Positions 56,625 through 64,000 of a DNA stretch of 64,000 nucleotides are shown here, in pieces. The notes under the pieces were generated by a model. It did no database searches, was not told where the DNA came from, and saw only the letters and a program-made list of their open reading frames with translations. A program made the position numbers and the translations under genes. The stretch comes from Collinsella aerofaciens (GTDB lineage Bacteria; Actinomycetota; Coriobacteriia; Coriobacteriales; Coriobacteriaceae), in assembly GCF_015546965.1 (NCBI RefSeq), contig NZ_JADMUF010000001.1, positions 1-64,000 on the forward strand. Reading direction: 5' to 3'. Position 1 is the first letter of the stretch. Every line of letters starts with the position of its first letter.

Positions 56625-57062
56625 CTACTTGCGAGAATTGCTCAGCTTATTGATCAGTGCCTCAAGACGCTCGCCGTCCTCGGCCGTCTGGGCAATAACC
56701 AAAATCGTATCGTTGCCGGCAAGCGAGCCAAGCACATCGGGAAGCTCTGCCGCATCAACGGCGGCGGCGATGCCGGAAGCCGTACCAGGCTGAGCCTTGA
56801 TCATAACCAGATTATCGGTGCGCAGAACGCCCGTTACGAGCTCGGAAACCATACGCTGCAGGTGCAGGTCCTCTGCCAGAACATAGATGCCCTCAGGGAG
56901 CTTACGCAGCCCCATATCGGCAATATCGCGAGAGACAGTCGCCTGCGTGCAATCAAAGCCCATAGCGCGGAGCTCATCGACCAGCACGCGCTGCGTGCGG
57001 ACGTCCTTATTGCGCACAATATCTCTAATGGCATCCTGGCGCCCATTGCGTTTTTTAGCCAT
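56625..57062 (-). CDS. argR: Arginine repressor
   Basis: Arginine-responsive regulator of arginine metabolism. The 145-residue protein has a winged-helix N-terminus with CTQATVSRDIADMGL, and a C-terminal oligomerisation and arginine-binding domain with PGTASGIAAAVDAAELPDVLGSLAGNDTILVIAQ, where the Asp pairs bind arginine. Length is normal. AGAGGG lies five bases before the ATG at 57062; a longer start at 57095 has no site. No arg genes are within the window, so it acts elsewhere. Confidence 0.93.
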   Translation of the reverse strand: MAKKRNGRQDAIRDIVRNKDVRTQRVLVDELRAMGFDCTQATVSRDIADMGLRKLPEGIYVLAEDLHLQRMVSELVTGVLRTDNLVMIKAQPGTASGIAAAVDAAELPDVLGSLAGNDTILVIAQTAEDGERLEALINKLSNSRK

Positions 57063-57150
57063 ACAAACCCTCTCTCCAAAAGATGGCGGAGACAATCAAT
57101 CAGTGATTGAATAGTTTAACGCTATTTGAAGGCTTTTGTGTATAAGAACG

Positions 57151-57188
57151 CATTTCGAAACAATTCTATGCAAATTTGTTTCGAAATG
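57151..57188. promoter_or_regulatory. Perfect 13-bp inverted repeat with TTTCGAAA cores
   Basis: CATTTCGAAACAA (57151-57163) and its exact complement (57176-57188) are separated by 12 AT-rich bases. Each arm holds the palindrome TTTCGAAA. It lies 90 bp before argR and 7 bp after the glycosyltransferase stop. It could be an operator for an argR-linked regulator or a T-poor terminator. Confidence 0.5.
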
Positions 57189-57194
57189 AGCCGT

Positions 57195-58235
57195 TTAGGC
57201 GGTTTTTGCGCCCGTCCGGTTAAGAAAAGCTGCCAGATGCGTACACATCACGCAGCGCGCGGGCTTGGCGCTGGCGATCGGCCCAAACAACAGACCGAGT
57301 CCCCGATGGTTATCCTTGAGCGCGGCGACCATCTGACGGGTTCGAGACGCCTCGAGCATATCACGCATGCGGGCGGAACGCTCGATTGACGACACTCCAT
57401 GCGGGCTCAGACACAAATTCTCGATGCAGGCGACCAGTCCGGCAAAGTAGAACTTTTGGCTTGCCAGCTTGAGCCGACCATCGCTATCTGCTTCCGAGAG
57501 TGAGTCCGCAAGCTCGTCGAGCGCTCGAGTGTCATCGGATATCCTGGCATACATGGTGGGATCAAAGGCATCTGTAAGCTTAGGTGCCACCGCGTGGAAA
57601 CAAGCGTCGCCGCAGCCGGACACGAATCGTGCCTGCGAGAGCGCATAAGCCATAAACTCAACCGTACGGTACGCCTTGCCGCGCGACAGGCATGCCTCAA
57701 ACAGCGGACGGCCATACATCGCGCCAGAGGTCTGAGCGACTAGGCCGCCCAAAATCAACTGGGGCAGCCCAGTCACCATAGAAGACTCGTCTTCTATGGC
57801 AATAGAGGCAGCATCCAAGACGCGCGAATGACGCTCGCGATGCGCATCGTATCGATCGAGCGACACCGAGGGGAGCACAATGTCTGCCGCAGTATCGCAC
57901 GCGATATCGACCATCTTGGAAAGGGCCTGCGGAGCAAACCACTCATCGGCGTTCATGGCGATGATGTGAGAGCCGCGCGAGGCATCAAAACCGGCACGAA
58001 GACAAGCGCCGCGCTTCGCGTCCTCGACGTCAATCAAATCAATATGGATGTCCCTGTCGGCAGCAACTTGAAGCGAATGGCGCACACCGGGCGCAGCATC
58101 GCGGCAGACAACGACAATCTGCAAATCGTAGAGGTCTTGGTTCTGGATACTCTCGAGCGCACGCATCGCATAGCTGGGCGAACCTTCTACCACAAGGATC
58201 ACCGAAAGTCGCGGAAGCGAGCCACGTCGAACCAA
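57195..58235 (-). CDS. Family 2 glycosyltransferase
   Basis: A 346-residue protein with a GT-A fold start: LSVILVVEGSPSYAMRALESIQNQDLYDLQIVVVCRD, then DAKRGACLRAGFDASRGSHIIAMNADEWFAP. The DxD metal motif is written NAD-E here. The later part (about 200-346) has no clear family and many Asp/Glu/Arg residues. It may act on cell-surface glycans, but the partner genes are absent. The start is a TTG at 58235 with GAGGAC about eight bases upstream. It follows truA by 161 bases on the same strand; that gap shows no gene. Confidence 0.8.
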   Translation of the reverse strand: MVRRGSLPRLSVILVVEGSPSYAMRALESIQNQDLYDLQIVVVCRDAAPGVRHSLQVAADRDIHIDLIDVEDAKRGACLRAGFDASRGSHIIAMNADEWFAPQALSKMVDIACDTAADIVLPSVSLDRYDAHRERHSRVLDAASIAIEDESSMVTGLPQLILGGLVAQTSGAMYGRPLFEACLSRGKAYRTVEFMAYALSQARFVSGCGDACFHAVAPKLTDAFDPTMYARISDDTRALDELADSLSEADSDGRLKLASQKFYFAGLVACIENLCLSPHGVSSIERSARMRDMLEASRTRQMVAALKDNHRGLGLLFGPIASAKPARCVMCTHLAAFLNRTGAKTA

Positions 58236-58396
58236 GTTATCCGTCCTCTCGACAGCAATGAATCAAACCGTGGTTCATGGTACACCCCGGCAATAAAAGC
58301 AATGAGACACCGGTTGTATTGCACGCCAAGAACAGATGTTGCACACGCGCAGCCCACAGATGACAGGTGTCGACGCACGACGCGCCGAGCCCTCCC

Positions 58397-59221
58397 CTAG
58401 TCGAGCACGACAAGCTCGGCGGGATCGTAATCCACGCCCATAAACGTAAGGCCACAGGCAGGAGCCGTGGGGCCCGCAGCGGTACGGTCGCAAGCATCGA
58501 TGACCTCGCGCATCCACTCGGGTTCACGGCGATGCATGCCAATCTCGACAAGCGTGCCCACGATCGTGCGGACCATTGAATGCAGAAACGCATTGCCCTC
58601 GATGGTAAACGTCAGGATGTCCTCGCCAAACGCAACCTCATGGCCAAACTCGGCACGCATCACGCAACGATGCGTGGGCTTGCCAACGGCCGAGGCAACC
58701 TTGCAAAAGCTTTTAAAGTCCTGCTCGCCCAAAAGCGCAGGGCAGGCGGCCGCCATCGCATCGACGTCGAGGGGATAGCGATGCCACCACACAGCACCGC
58801 GTGACAGCACGGGCCGCGCATCGCGATCGGCAATGCGATAGGTGTAAGTGCGAGAGCGCGCAGAAAAGCGCGCAGAAAAGCCCTTACGAGCCTTGTAGAC
58901 CTCGTTGATGGCGATATCTTTGGGCAGCAGGGCATCCATAGCCCGCAGCCACCTACGGCGCGTACACGCGAGCTCAGCGTCCGTTACAGGCACGCTGATG
59001 TACTGAGCCACGGCATGTACGCCGGCATCGGTACGTCCCGCGCACGTCAAATCGATCGGGCGGCGAAGCAGCGTCTCGATGGCTCGACGTAGTTCACCCG
59101 CAACCGTCGTCTGTCCCGGCTGCTCGGCAAATCCGCTATACGACGAGCCATCATAGGCCACGCGGAAAACGAGCGTGGCGTCAAGCTCGGAAATCGAATT
59201 GAAATCAGACGGCGCAGTCAT
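58397..59221 (-). CDS. truA: tRNA pseudouridine(38-40) synthase
   Basis: Makes pseudouridine in the anticodon arm. The 274-residue protein has the catalytic Asp in CAGRTDAGVHAVAQ, RVAYDGSSYSGFAEQPG, RTYTYRI, and FLHSMVRTIVGTLVEIG, all standard for TruA. It follows rplQ in the usual ribosomal cluster order, but a strong terminator separates the two. GGGAGC is four bases before the ATG at 59221. Length is usual. Confidence 0.95.
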   Translation of the reverse strand: MTAPSDFNSISELDATLVFRVAYDGSSYSGFAEQPGQTTVAGELRRAIETLLRRPIDLTCAGRTDAGVHAVAQYISVPVTDAELACTRRRWLRAMDALLPKDIAINEVYKARKGFSARFSARSRTYTYRIADRDARPVLSRGAVWWHRYPLDVDAMAAACPALLGEQDFKSFCKVASAVGKPTHRCVMRAEFGHEVAFGEDILTFTIEGNAFLHSMVRTIVGTLVEIGMHRREPEWMREVIDACDRTAAGPTAPACGLTFMGVDYDPAELVVLD

Positions 59222-59256
59222 GGGCGCTCCCAACAAACAAGTAACGGTATCGCGAC

Positions 59257-59287
59257 AAAAAAAGAGGGGTACGCGAACGTACCCCTC
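59257..59287 (-). terminator. Terminator of the ribosomal operon
   Basis: GAGGGGTACG (59264-59273) and its complement (59278-59287) form a 10-bp stem with a four-base loop, followed on the minus strand by T7. It lies 27 bases after the rplQ stop. Confidence 0.9.
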
Positions 59288-59313
59288 GAATATAGCCTAT
59301 GCAGACGGAATGT

Positions 59314-59781
59314 CTACTCAGCGGTCTCCTCAGCAGGAGCCTCCTCGACAGCCTCGACCTTCTTGGGAGCAGCGGCCTTCTTGGGGGCCGGAGCAGCCTT
59401 CTTGGCCTTAGGCGTGCAAGGCTCGGTGACGAGCTCCATGATAACGATGGGAGCGTTGTCGCCCTTACGGTTGCCGAGCTTCATGATGCGGGTGTAACCG
59501 CCGTTGCGGTCCTGCCACATGCCCTGGGCAGCCTTGTCGAAGATCTCGGCAACGAGCTGCTTATCGCCGAGCTTGGCGATAGCCAGACGACGAGAGTGCA
59601 GGTCGCCCTTCTTGGCCCAAGTGATGATCGGGTCGACGACCGAACGCAGCACCTTAGCGCGGGTCTCGGTGGTCTTGATGCGGTCGTTCTCGAAGAGGGC
59701 CTTAGCAAGGCTCTTCTTCATGGCCTTGGTGTGGCTCGCATCGGTGCCGAGCTTCAGGCCCTTCTTAACGTTGTGACGCAT
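59314..59781 (-). CDS. rplQ: Ribosomal protein L17 with charged C-terminal tail
   Basis: A 155-residue large-subunit protein. The L17 core (HNVKKGLKLGTDASHTKAMKKSLAKALF, TTETRAKVLRSVVDPIITWAK, LVAEIF, NGGYTRIMKLGNRKGDNAPIVIMELV) ends near residue 120. The final 35 residues are Lys/Ala/Pro then Glu-rich and look disordered, like the tail on L31. GAGGAGA precedes the ATG at 59781. It is the last gene of the operon. Confidence 0.96.
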   Translation of the reverse strand: MRHNVKKGLKLGTDASHTKAMKKSLAKALFENDRIKTTETRAKVLRSVVDPIITWAKKGDLHSRRLAIAKLGDKQLVAEIFDKAAQGMWQDRNGGYTRIMKLGNRKGDNAPIVIMELVTEPCTPKAKKAAPAPKKAAAPKKVEAVEEAPAEETAE

Positions 59782-59811
59782 GGTCTAGTTTCTCCTCAAA
59801 TATGCGAAGCA

Positions 59812-60753
59812 TTAAGCCTTCAGGCTCAGGCCCATGGACTCAAGCTTGTCCTTCACTTCCTCGATCGACTTAACACCGAAGTTACGGATGTTGAGCAGAT
59901 CGTTCTCCGAGAACTCAACGAGCTGACGGACCGAGTGAATGCTGGCGCGCTTAAGGCAGTTGTAGGAACGGACGGAAAGGTCCAGATCCTCGATCTGCTT
60001 GTCCAGCTCGGCGTTGTCGTTGGTGACCTCGGGAGCGAAGATCGAAGCCTCCTCCTCGACCTCGGGGGTCTCGGCAAGGTTCATAAAGGCGGCCATATGC
60101 TGGTTGATGATATTGGCAGCCTGGACCACGGCGTCGCGCGGGGCGATGGAGCCGTTGGTCTCGATCTCGAGGACAAGGCGGTCGTAGTCGGTGTGCTGAC
60201 CGACACGGCAAGCCTCAACGAGCTTGGCGCAACGGGAAACCGGCGAGTACAGCGAGTCGACGTGGATCACACCGATGGGATCGTTGTCGCGCTTGTTGGC
60301 CTCGCCAGAAACATAGCCACGGCCATAGCCGATGCGCATGCTCATGGTGAGATGGCCACCCTCGGTGAGCGTAGCGATGTGCTGCTCGGGGTTAACCAGC
60401 TCAAACTCGGACGGAATAAAGAAGTCCGCACCGGTGACCTCGCAGGGGCCGTCAACCGAGATGGTGGCGGTCGCCTCGTCGGTCGTGCCGAGAGCCCTGA
60501 AGACAAGACCCTTGACATTCAGGACGATGTCGGTGACATCCTCGACCATGTTAGGGATGGTCATGAACTCGTGCTGCGCACCATCGATCTGAATAGCCTC
60601 GACGGCGGCACCCTCGAGCGAGGACAGAAGAACGCGACGAAGGGAGTTACCCAGCGTATCGCCGTAACCACGCTCGAGCGGCTCGACGGAGACACGAGCA
60701 GACGTCTCGTTGATCTCTTCGACCTGAACCTGAGGCCTAATGAATTCTGACAT
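59812..60753 (-). CDS. rpoA: RNA polymerase alpha subunit
   Basis: A 313-residue subunit with the N-terminal assembly domain (RVSVEPLERGYGDTLGNSLRRVLLSSLEGAAV) and the C-terminal DNA- and activator-binding domain (LDLSVRSYNCLKRASIHSVRQLVEFSENDLLNIRNFGVKSIEEVKDKLESMGLSL), separated by an acidic linker. GGAGG precedes the ATG at 60753. Spacing to rpsD and rplQ is about 30 bases each, as expected for one operon. Confidence 0.97.
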   Translation of the reverse strand: MSEFIRPQVQVEEINETSARVSVEPLERGYGDTLGNSLRRVLLSSLEGAAVEAIQIDGAQHEFMTIPNMVEDVTDIVLNVKGLVFRALGTTDEATATISVDGPCEVTGADFFIPSEFELVNPEQHIATLTEGGHLTMSMRIGYGRGYVSGEANKRDNDPIGVIHVDSLYSPVSRCAKLVEACRVGQHTDYDRLVLEIETNGSIAPRDAVVQAANIINQHMAAFMNLAETPEVEEEASIFAPEVTNDNAELDKQIEDLDLSVRSYNCLKRASIHSVRQLVEFSENDLLNIRNFGVKSIEEVKDKLESMGLSLKA

Positions 60754-60785
60754 GTATTACCTCCAGCCTCAGCAGCCCGGATGGA

Positions 60786-61382
60786 CTACTTAGAGTAGAG
60801 CTCGACGATGAGCTGCTCGTTGATATCACCGCTGATCTGCTCACGCGTCGGCAGAGCGAGCACGTTACCAGACAGCTTCTCGATATCGACCTCGAGCCAG
60901 CCAGGGACCTCAAAGCGCTCGGAGGAAATCAGGGCCTCCTTGATGGGAAGGAGGTCACGGAACTTCTCGCCGACAGCGACGACGTCGCCGGCCTTGACGC
61001 GGTAGGACGGGATGTCCACGCGCTTGCCGTTCACGGTGAAGTGACCGTGACGGACGGACTGACGAGCCTCTTTGCGGGTGCGGGCGAAGCCAAGACGGAA
61101 GACGACGTTGTCGAGGCGAGACTCAAGGATAATCATGAGGTTCTCACCGGTGACGCCGTTCATCTTGCGGGCCTTGTTGAAGTAGCCGTGGAACTGCTTC
61201 TCCAGAACGCCATAGATGAACTTGACCTTCTGCTTCTCGCGCAGCTGCATGCCGTACTCAGATTCCTTGCGACGGCGCTTGGGCTGACGGATAGATTCCT
61301 TCTTGCTGCTGTAACCGAGCTCAGCGGGATCGATCCCGAGCTGACGGCAGCGCTTAAGAACAGGAGTCCTGTCGATTGCCAT
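60786..61382 (-). CDS. rpsD: Ribosomal protein S4
   Basis: A 198-residue small-subunit protein that nucleates 30S assembly and often represses its own operon by binding the leader mRNA. It has the S4 RNA-binding domain (SRLDNVVFRLGFARTRKEARQSVRHGHFTVNGKRVDIPSYRVKAGD). It carries one Cys only, so it is the zinc-free form. AAAGGA lies 12 bases before the ATG at 61382, somewhat far. Confidence 0.96.
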   Translation of the reverse strand: MAIDRTPVLKRCRQLGIDPAELGYSSKKESIRQPKRRRKESEYGMQLREKQKVKFIYGVLEKQFHGYFNKARKMNGVTGENLMIILESRLDNVVFRLGFARTRKEARQSVRHGHFTVNGKRVDIPSYRVKAGDVVAVGEKFRDLLPIKEALISSERFEVPGWLEVDIEKLSGNVLALPTREQISGDINEQLIVELYSK

Positions 61383-61401
61383 ATTGATACGATCCTTTCA
61401 G

Positions 61402-61806
61402 TTACACGCGGCGACGCTTCTTGGGGCGGCAGCCGTTGTGCGGAATGGGGGTCTTGTCCTGGATGCTCGAGACCTCGAGGCCAGCAGCCTGGAGGGAGCG
61501 GATGGCGGTCTCACGACCGGAGCCGGGACCCTTGACGAAGACGGAAACCTTCTTCATACCGTGCTCCATGGCCTGCTTGGCAGCAGCCTCGGCAGCCATC
61601 TGGGCAGCGAACGGCGTGGACTTACGGGAGCCCTTGAAGCCCACCTGGCCAGCCGACTTCCAGGAAATGACGTTGCCCTGGGGATCGGTAATCGAAACGA
61701 TCGTGTTGTTGAACGTAGAACGAATGTGAGCCTGGCCCACGGAAATGTTCTTACGGTCCGCGCGCTTCAGACGGGCAGCGCGAACGTTCTTCTTAGCAGT
61801 AGCCAT
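61402..61806 (-). CDS. rpsK: Ribosomal protein S11
   Basis: A 134-residue platform protein of the small subunit. [101 protein letters not shown] covers nearly the whole length with the family pattern. AAGGAG lies before the ATG at 61806. It sits between rpsM and rpsD with short gaps. Confidence 0.97.
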   Translation of the reverse strand: MATAKKNVRAARLKRADRKNISVGQAHIRSTFNNTIVSITDPQGNVISWKSAGQVGFKGSRKSTPFAAQMAAEAAAKQAMEHGMKKVSVFVKGPGSGRETAIRSLQAAGLEVSSIQDKTPIPHNGCRPKKRRRV

Positions 61807-61820
61807 CTATCTAGCGCTCC

Positions 61821-62195
61821 TTATTTCTTCTTCTTAGCACCGATCTGACGCTTCGGGCCCTTGCGGGTACGAGCGTTAGTGTGGGTGCGCTGGCCGCGGA
61901 CCGGGAGGCCCTTGCGGTGACGAAGGCCGCGGTTGCAGCCGATGTCCATAAGGCGCTTGACGTTCTGGTTGCGCTCACGGCGGAGGTCGCCCTCAACCAT
62001 GATCTGGTTCTTATCGATATAATCGCGGATGGCGTTAACCTCATCCTCGGTGAGGTCCTTAACGCGCGTATCCACGTTAACGTTGCACTCGACGCAGATC
62101 TTCGTCGCAGTGGTGCGGCCGATGCCGTAAATGTAGGTCAGACCGATCTCAACGCGCTTCTCACGCGGGAGGTCGACACCATTAATACGGGCCAA
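61821..62195 (-). CDS. rpsM: Ribosomal protein S13
   Basis: A 124-residue head protein of the small subunit that contacts the P-site tRNA and L5. [32 protein letters not shown] and the basic C-terminus [24 protein letters not shown] are typical. It starts at a TTG (62195) with AGGAG six bases upstream, a less common start for a ribosomal gene. It lies 14 bases after the rpmJ stop. Confidence 0.96.
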   Translation of the reverse strand: MARINGVDLPREKRVEIGLTYIYGIGRTTATKICVECNVNVDTRVKDLTEDEVNAIRDYIDKNQIMVEGDLRRERNQNVKRLMDIGCNRGLRHRKGLPVRGQRTHTNARTRKGPKRQIGAKKKK

Positions 62196-62209
62196 CGTAG
62201 TCTCCTCTC

Positions 62210-62323
62210 TTAACCCTGACGCTGCTTATGACGGGGGTTCTCGCAAATGACGAGGACCTTGCCATGGCGCCTAATGATTTTGCACTTATCGCACATCTTC
62301 TTGACCGAAGGACGTACCTTCAT
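62210..62323 (-). CDS. rpmJ: Ribosomal protein L36
   Basis: A 37-residue zinc-ribbon protein, [19 protein letters not shown] at the start, with the Cys11, Cys14, Cys27 and His32 ligand set of the C+ form. AAAGGAAG precedes the ATG at 62323. It lies in the usual place between infA and rpsM. The 150-base gap to infA shows no gene. Confidence 0.95.
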   Translation of the reverse strand: MKVRPSVKKMCDKCKIIRRHGKVLVICENPRHKQRQG

Positions 62324-62473
62324 CGTTCTTCCTTTCGGTAGCGCTCAAACTACTTCCCTACTATCTACTCGCCCAGCCGCAGGCGTTTAAAACTATGGCT
62401 GGTCTTCACACACAATCCGACCGTAGGTTGAGCTAAGCCTGCAGCCGGAAATGGAGTGCGTGTATGCGTGCCG

Positions 62474-62698
62474 CTATTTATAGCGATAGGTGATGCGGCC
62501 GCGGGTCAGGTCGTACGGGGAAAGCTCCACGACAACCCTGTCACCGGGGAGAATGCGGATGTAATTCATTCGGATCTTGCCAGAAATGTTGCACAGAACC
62601 GAATGACCGTTCTCGAGCTCAACCTTAAACATGGCGTTGGGCAGCGGCTCTTTTACCGTACCCTCGAGCTCAATTGCGTCTTCCTTCTTCACAAGCAA
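62474..62698 (-). CDS. infA: Translation initiation factor IF-1
   Basis: A 74-residue OB-fold protein that binds the A site of the 30S subunit. [71 protein letters not shown] is IF-1 throughout, including the RGRITYR end. The start is not certain: a TTG at 62698 or a GTG at 62692 are both possible and neither has a strong ribosome binding site, though weak initiation could be regulatory. Confidence 0.94.
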   Translation of the reverse strand: MLVKKEDAIELEGTVKEPLPNAMFKVELENGHSVLCNISGKIRMNYIRILPGDRVVVELSPYDLTRGRITYRYK

Positions 62699-62796
62699 TC
62701 ATCTTTCTCTAGAAAACGACAGCGATTGAGTATTCTACAACACGTATGCACGCATCGTAATAACTTCGTAATGGCTCCACAACTAAGTGGAACTTG

Positions 62797-63585
62797 TTAC
62801 ATTTCTCCGCCTTGGAGCGAACACCAAGCACCTTGCGCATCCGTGGTGAGAATCACCGGACCGTCATTGGTGATGGCGACGGTGTTCTCGTAGTGCGCGG
62901 CGGGCAGGTGGTCGTTGGTCGTGACGATCCAACCGTCGGAACCCGTGCTCACATGGTTGGAACCCATCGTAACCATCGGCTCAATGGCAATGACCATGCC
63001 GGCCTGGAGGCGAACGCCCCTCCCCTTCTTTCCATAGTTAGGAACGTTGGGGTCCTCGTGCATCACGCGGCCAATGCCATGGCCCACATAATCACGAAGC
63101 ACGCCGTAACCGTGAGACTCGGCGAGGGACTGAACGGCATAACCGACGTCCCCGATATGGTTACCGGGAACAGCCTGCTCGATGGCAGCCTTAAGGCAAT
63201 CGCGCGTGACCTCGCACAAAGCCTTGGCTTCGGGCGTGGGGGTGCCGACGAAAAACGTCCAAGCGTTATCGCCGACCCAACCGTCGACAACGGCCCCCGT
63301 ATCAATGGAGATGATATCGCCATCGCGCAGGATCATGTCGGGGTTGGGAATACCGTGAACCACGGCATCGTTGATCGATGCGCAGATGGTTCCCGGGAAC
63401 CCGCCGTAGCCCTTAAAGGCCGGGGTGCCGCCATGCATGCGGATAATCTGCTCCGCGAGCTGATCGAGCTCAAAAGTCGAAACGCCGGGGCGCACCATGG
63501 CTCCAACGTGGCGGAGCGCCATCTTAGATAGCGCTCCTGCCTTCTTCATCTGCTCGATTTGCGTTGCAGACTTAATCTTGATCAT
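62797..63585 (-). CDS. map: Methionine aminopeptidase, type I
   Basis: Removes the first methionine from new proteins. The 262-residue enzyme shows the five metal ligands: Asp in SIDTGAVVDG and GDNAWTF, His in GHGIGRVMHED, Glu in AIEPMVTMG and Glu in HYENTVAIT. The His of VVHGIPN is the usual catalytic one. The ATG at 63585 overlaps the adk stop by four bases (ATGA), so the two are coupled. Infrastructure and order match the spc operon. Confidence 0.97.
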   Translation of the reverse strand: MIKIKSATQIEQMKKAGALSKMALRHVGAMVRPGVSTFELDQLAEQIIRMHGGTPAFKGYGGFPGTICASINDAVVHGIPNPDMILRDGDIISIDTGAVVDGWVGDNAWTFFVGTPTPEAKALCEVTRDCLKAAIEQAVPGNHIGDVGYAVQSLAESHGYGVLRDYVGHGIGRVMHEDPNVPNYGKKGRGVRLQAGMVIAIEPMVTMGSNHVSTGSDGWIVTTNDHLPAAHYENTVAITNDGPVILTTDAQGAWCSLQGGEM

Positions 63586-64000
63586 AGACCGAGAGCCTCT
63601 TTGACATCCCCGTACACGGTCTCACGAGCCTGGTCACCGTTGACCGACTTAAGCAGACCCTGGCCACGATAGTAGTCGACGAGCGGGCTCGTGGACTTCT
63701 CGTAGACGTCGAGACGGTTCTTGATGGTCTCGGGCTTGTCGTCATCGCGCTGATACATCTCGCCTGCGCACTTGGGGCAGGTAGCATCGGCAGCGGTGCC
63801 GGTGTAACCGCAGGCGCGGCAGGTGCGACGCGAAGACAGACGATCGATGATGACCTCGGGGGCCACGTCGACCAGAAGGGCGCAGTCGATCTCGCGACCC
63901 ATGGCGGAGAGCTCGGAATCGAGCGTCACAGCCTGGGCGGTGTTGCGCGGGAAACCGTCGAGGATGAAGCCCTGCTGGGCGTCATCGGCGGCAAGGCGCT
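63582..64000 (-). CDS. adk: Adenylate kinase (partial, 5' end outside the window)
   Basis: The C-terminal 139 residues of adenylate kinase: GFILDGFPRNTAQA, DVAPEVIIDRLSSRRTC, then a zinc-binding LID with two Cys pairs (CRACG and CPKC), and the end DDKPETIKNRLDVYEKSTSPLVDYY. The zinc LID is usual in Gram-positives. The start lies to the right of the window. It overlaps map by four bases. Confidence 0.95.
   Translation of the reverse strand, partial: RLAADDAQQGFILDGFPRNTAQAVTLDSELSAMGREIDCALLVDVAPEVIIDRLSSRRTCRACGYTGTAADATCPKCAGEMYQRDDDKPETIKNRLDVYEKSTSPLVDYYRGQGLLKSVNGDQARETVYGDVKEALGL

Overview
This is a 64 kb piece of a high-GC, Gram-positive-type chromosome. I place it by inference in the Coriobacteriia, most likely Collinsella. 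The grounds are the GC-rich gene content, a split transketolase, FtsE with a long N-terminal extension, C+ (zinc) forms of L31 and L36 beside a Cys-poor S4, a zinc-LID adenylate kinase, anaerobe-type rubredoxin chemistry, and dense families of small palindromic intergenic repeats. No phage, plasmid or CRISPR locus is present. The only clear mobile element with a transposase is one IS110-type insertion.

Layout. 1-3.2 kb: a MITE-like element and a DEAD-box RNA helicase with a huge Arg/Gly tail. 3.3-6.6 kb: an FHA protein and a membrane Ser/Thr kinase. 7-10.2 kb: copper homeostasis (CsoR-type operator, copA, copZ, csoR). 10.3-14.6 kb: a zinc-ribbon membrane protein, an amidohydrolase, a nuclease-like protein bracketed by repeats, and an unknown protein. 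15-21.1 kb: gltB-gltD. 21.6-23.7 kb: gpmA and an Nramp transporter. 24-29.2 kb: flavin reductase/rubredoxin pair, a TPR protein with smpB, tRNA-Gln and tRNA-Glu, an ArsC/Spx-like protein, VanZ-like protein and serine recombinase. 29.4-33.8 kb: ftsE-ftsX and RNase R. 34.3-42.1 kb: a zinc-ribbon membrane protein, the split transketolase, a YitT-family protein and secA-prfB. 42.5-48.9 kb: rpmE, an ACT protein, citrate synthase, two HAD phosphatases and adenine deaminase. 49-50.8 kb: the IS110-type element and a large palindrome. 50.8-59.2 kb: tyrS, a U32 peptidase, a class A PBP, argR, a glycosyltransferase and truA. 59.3-64 kb: the alpha end of the ribosomal operon (adk-map-infA-rpmJ-rpsM-rpsK-rpsD-rpoA-rplQ).

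The most unusual signals lie outside ordinary gene content. (1) Fifteen palindromic units of 59-60 bp occur in clusters of two to four with a start-to-start period of 79-83 bp, always between genes and all in the first 24 kb. Two clusters sit in direct orientation on either side of a nuclease-like gene. (2) Of 53 stop codons I could read, 30 are TAG, 20 TAA and only 3 TGA, which is opposite to what high GC normally gives. In the same window the RF2 gene carries Ser-Pro-Thr where RF2 normally has Ser-Pro-Phe. (3) At least five other palindrome families are present, one of which supplies the last codons and stop of a gene. (4) The IS110-type transposase start sits in a stem-loop that masks its ribosome binding site.

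Starts were set from visible Shine-Dalgarno sequences, so several differ from the longest possible reading frame. All family assignments come from reading motifs; no database was searched.
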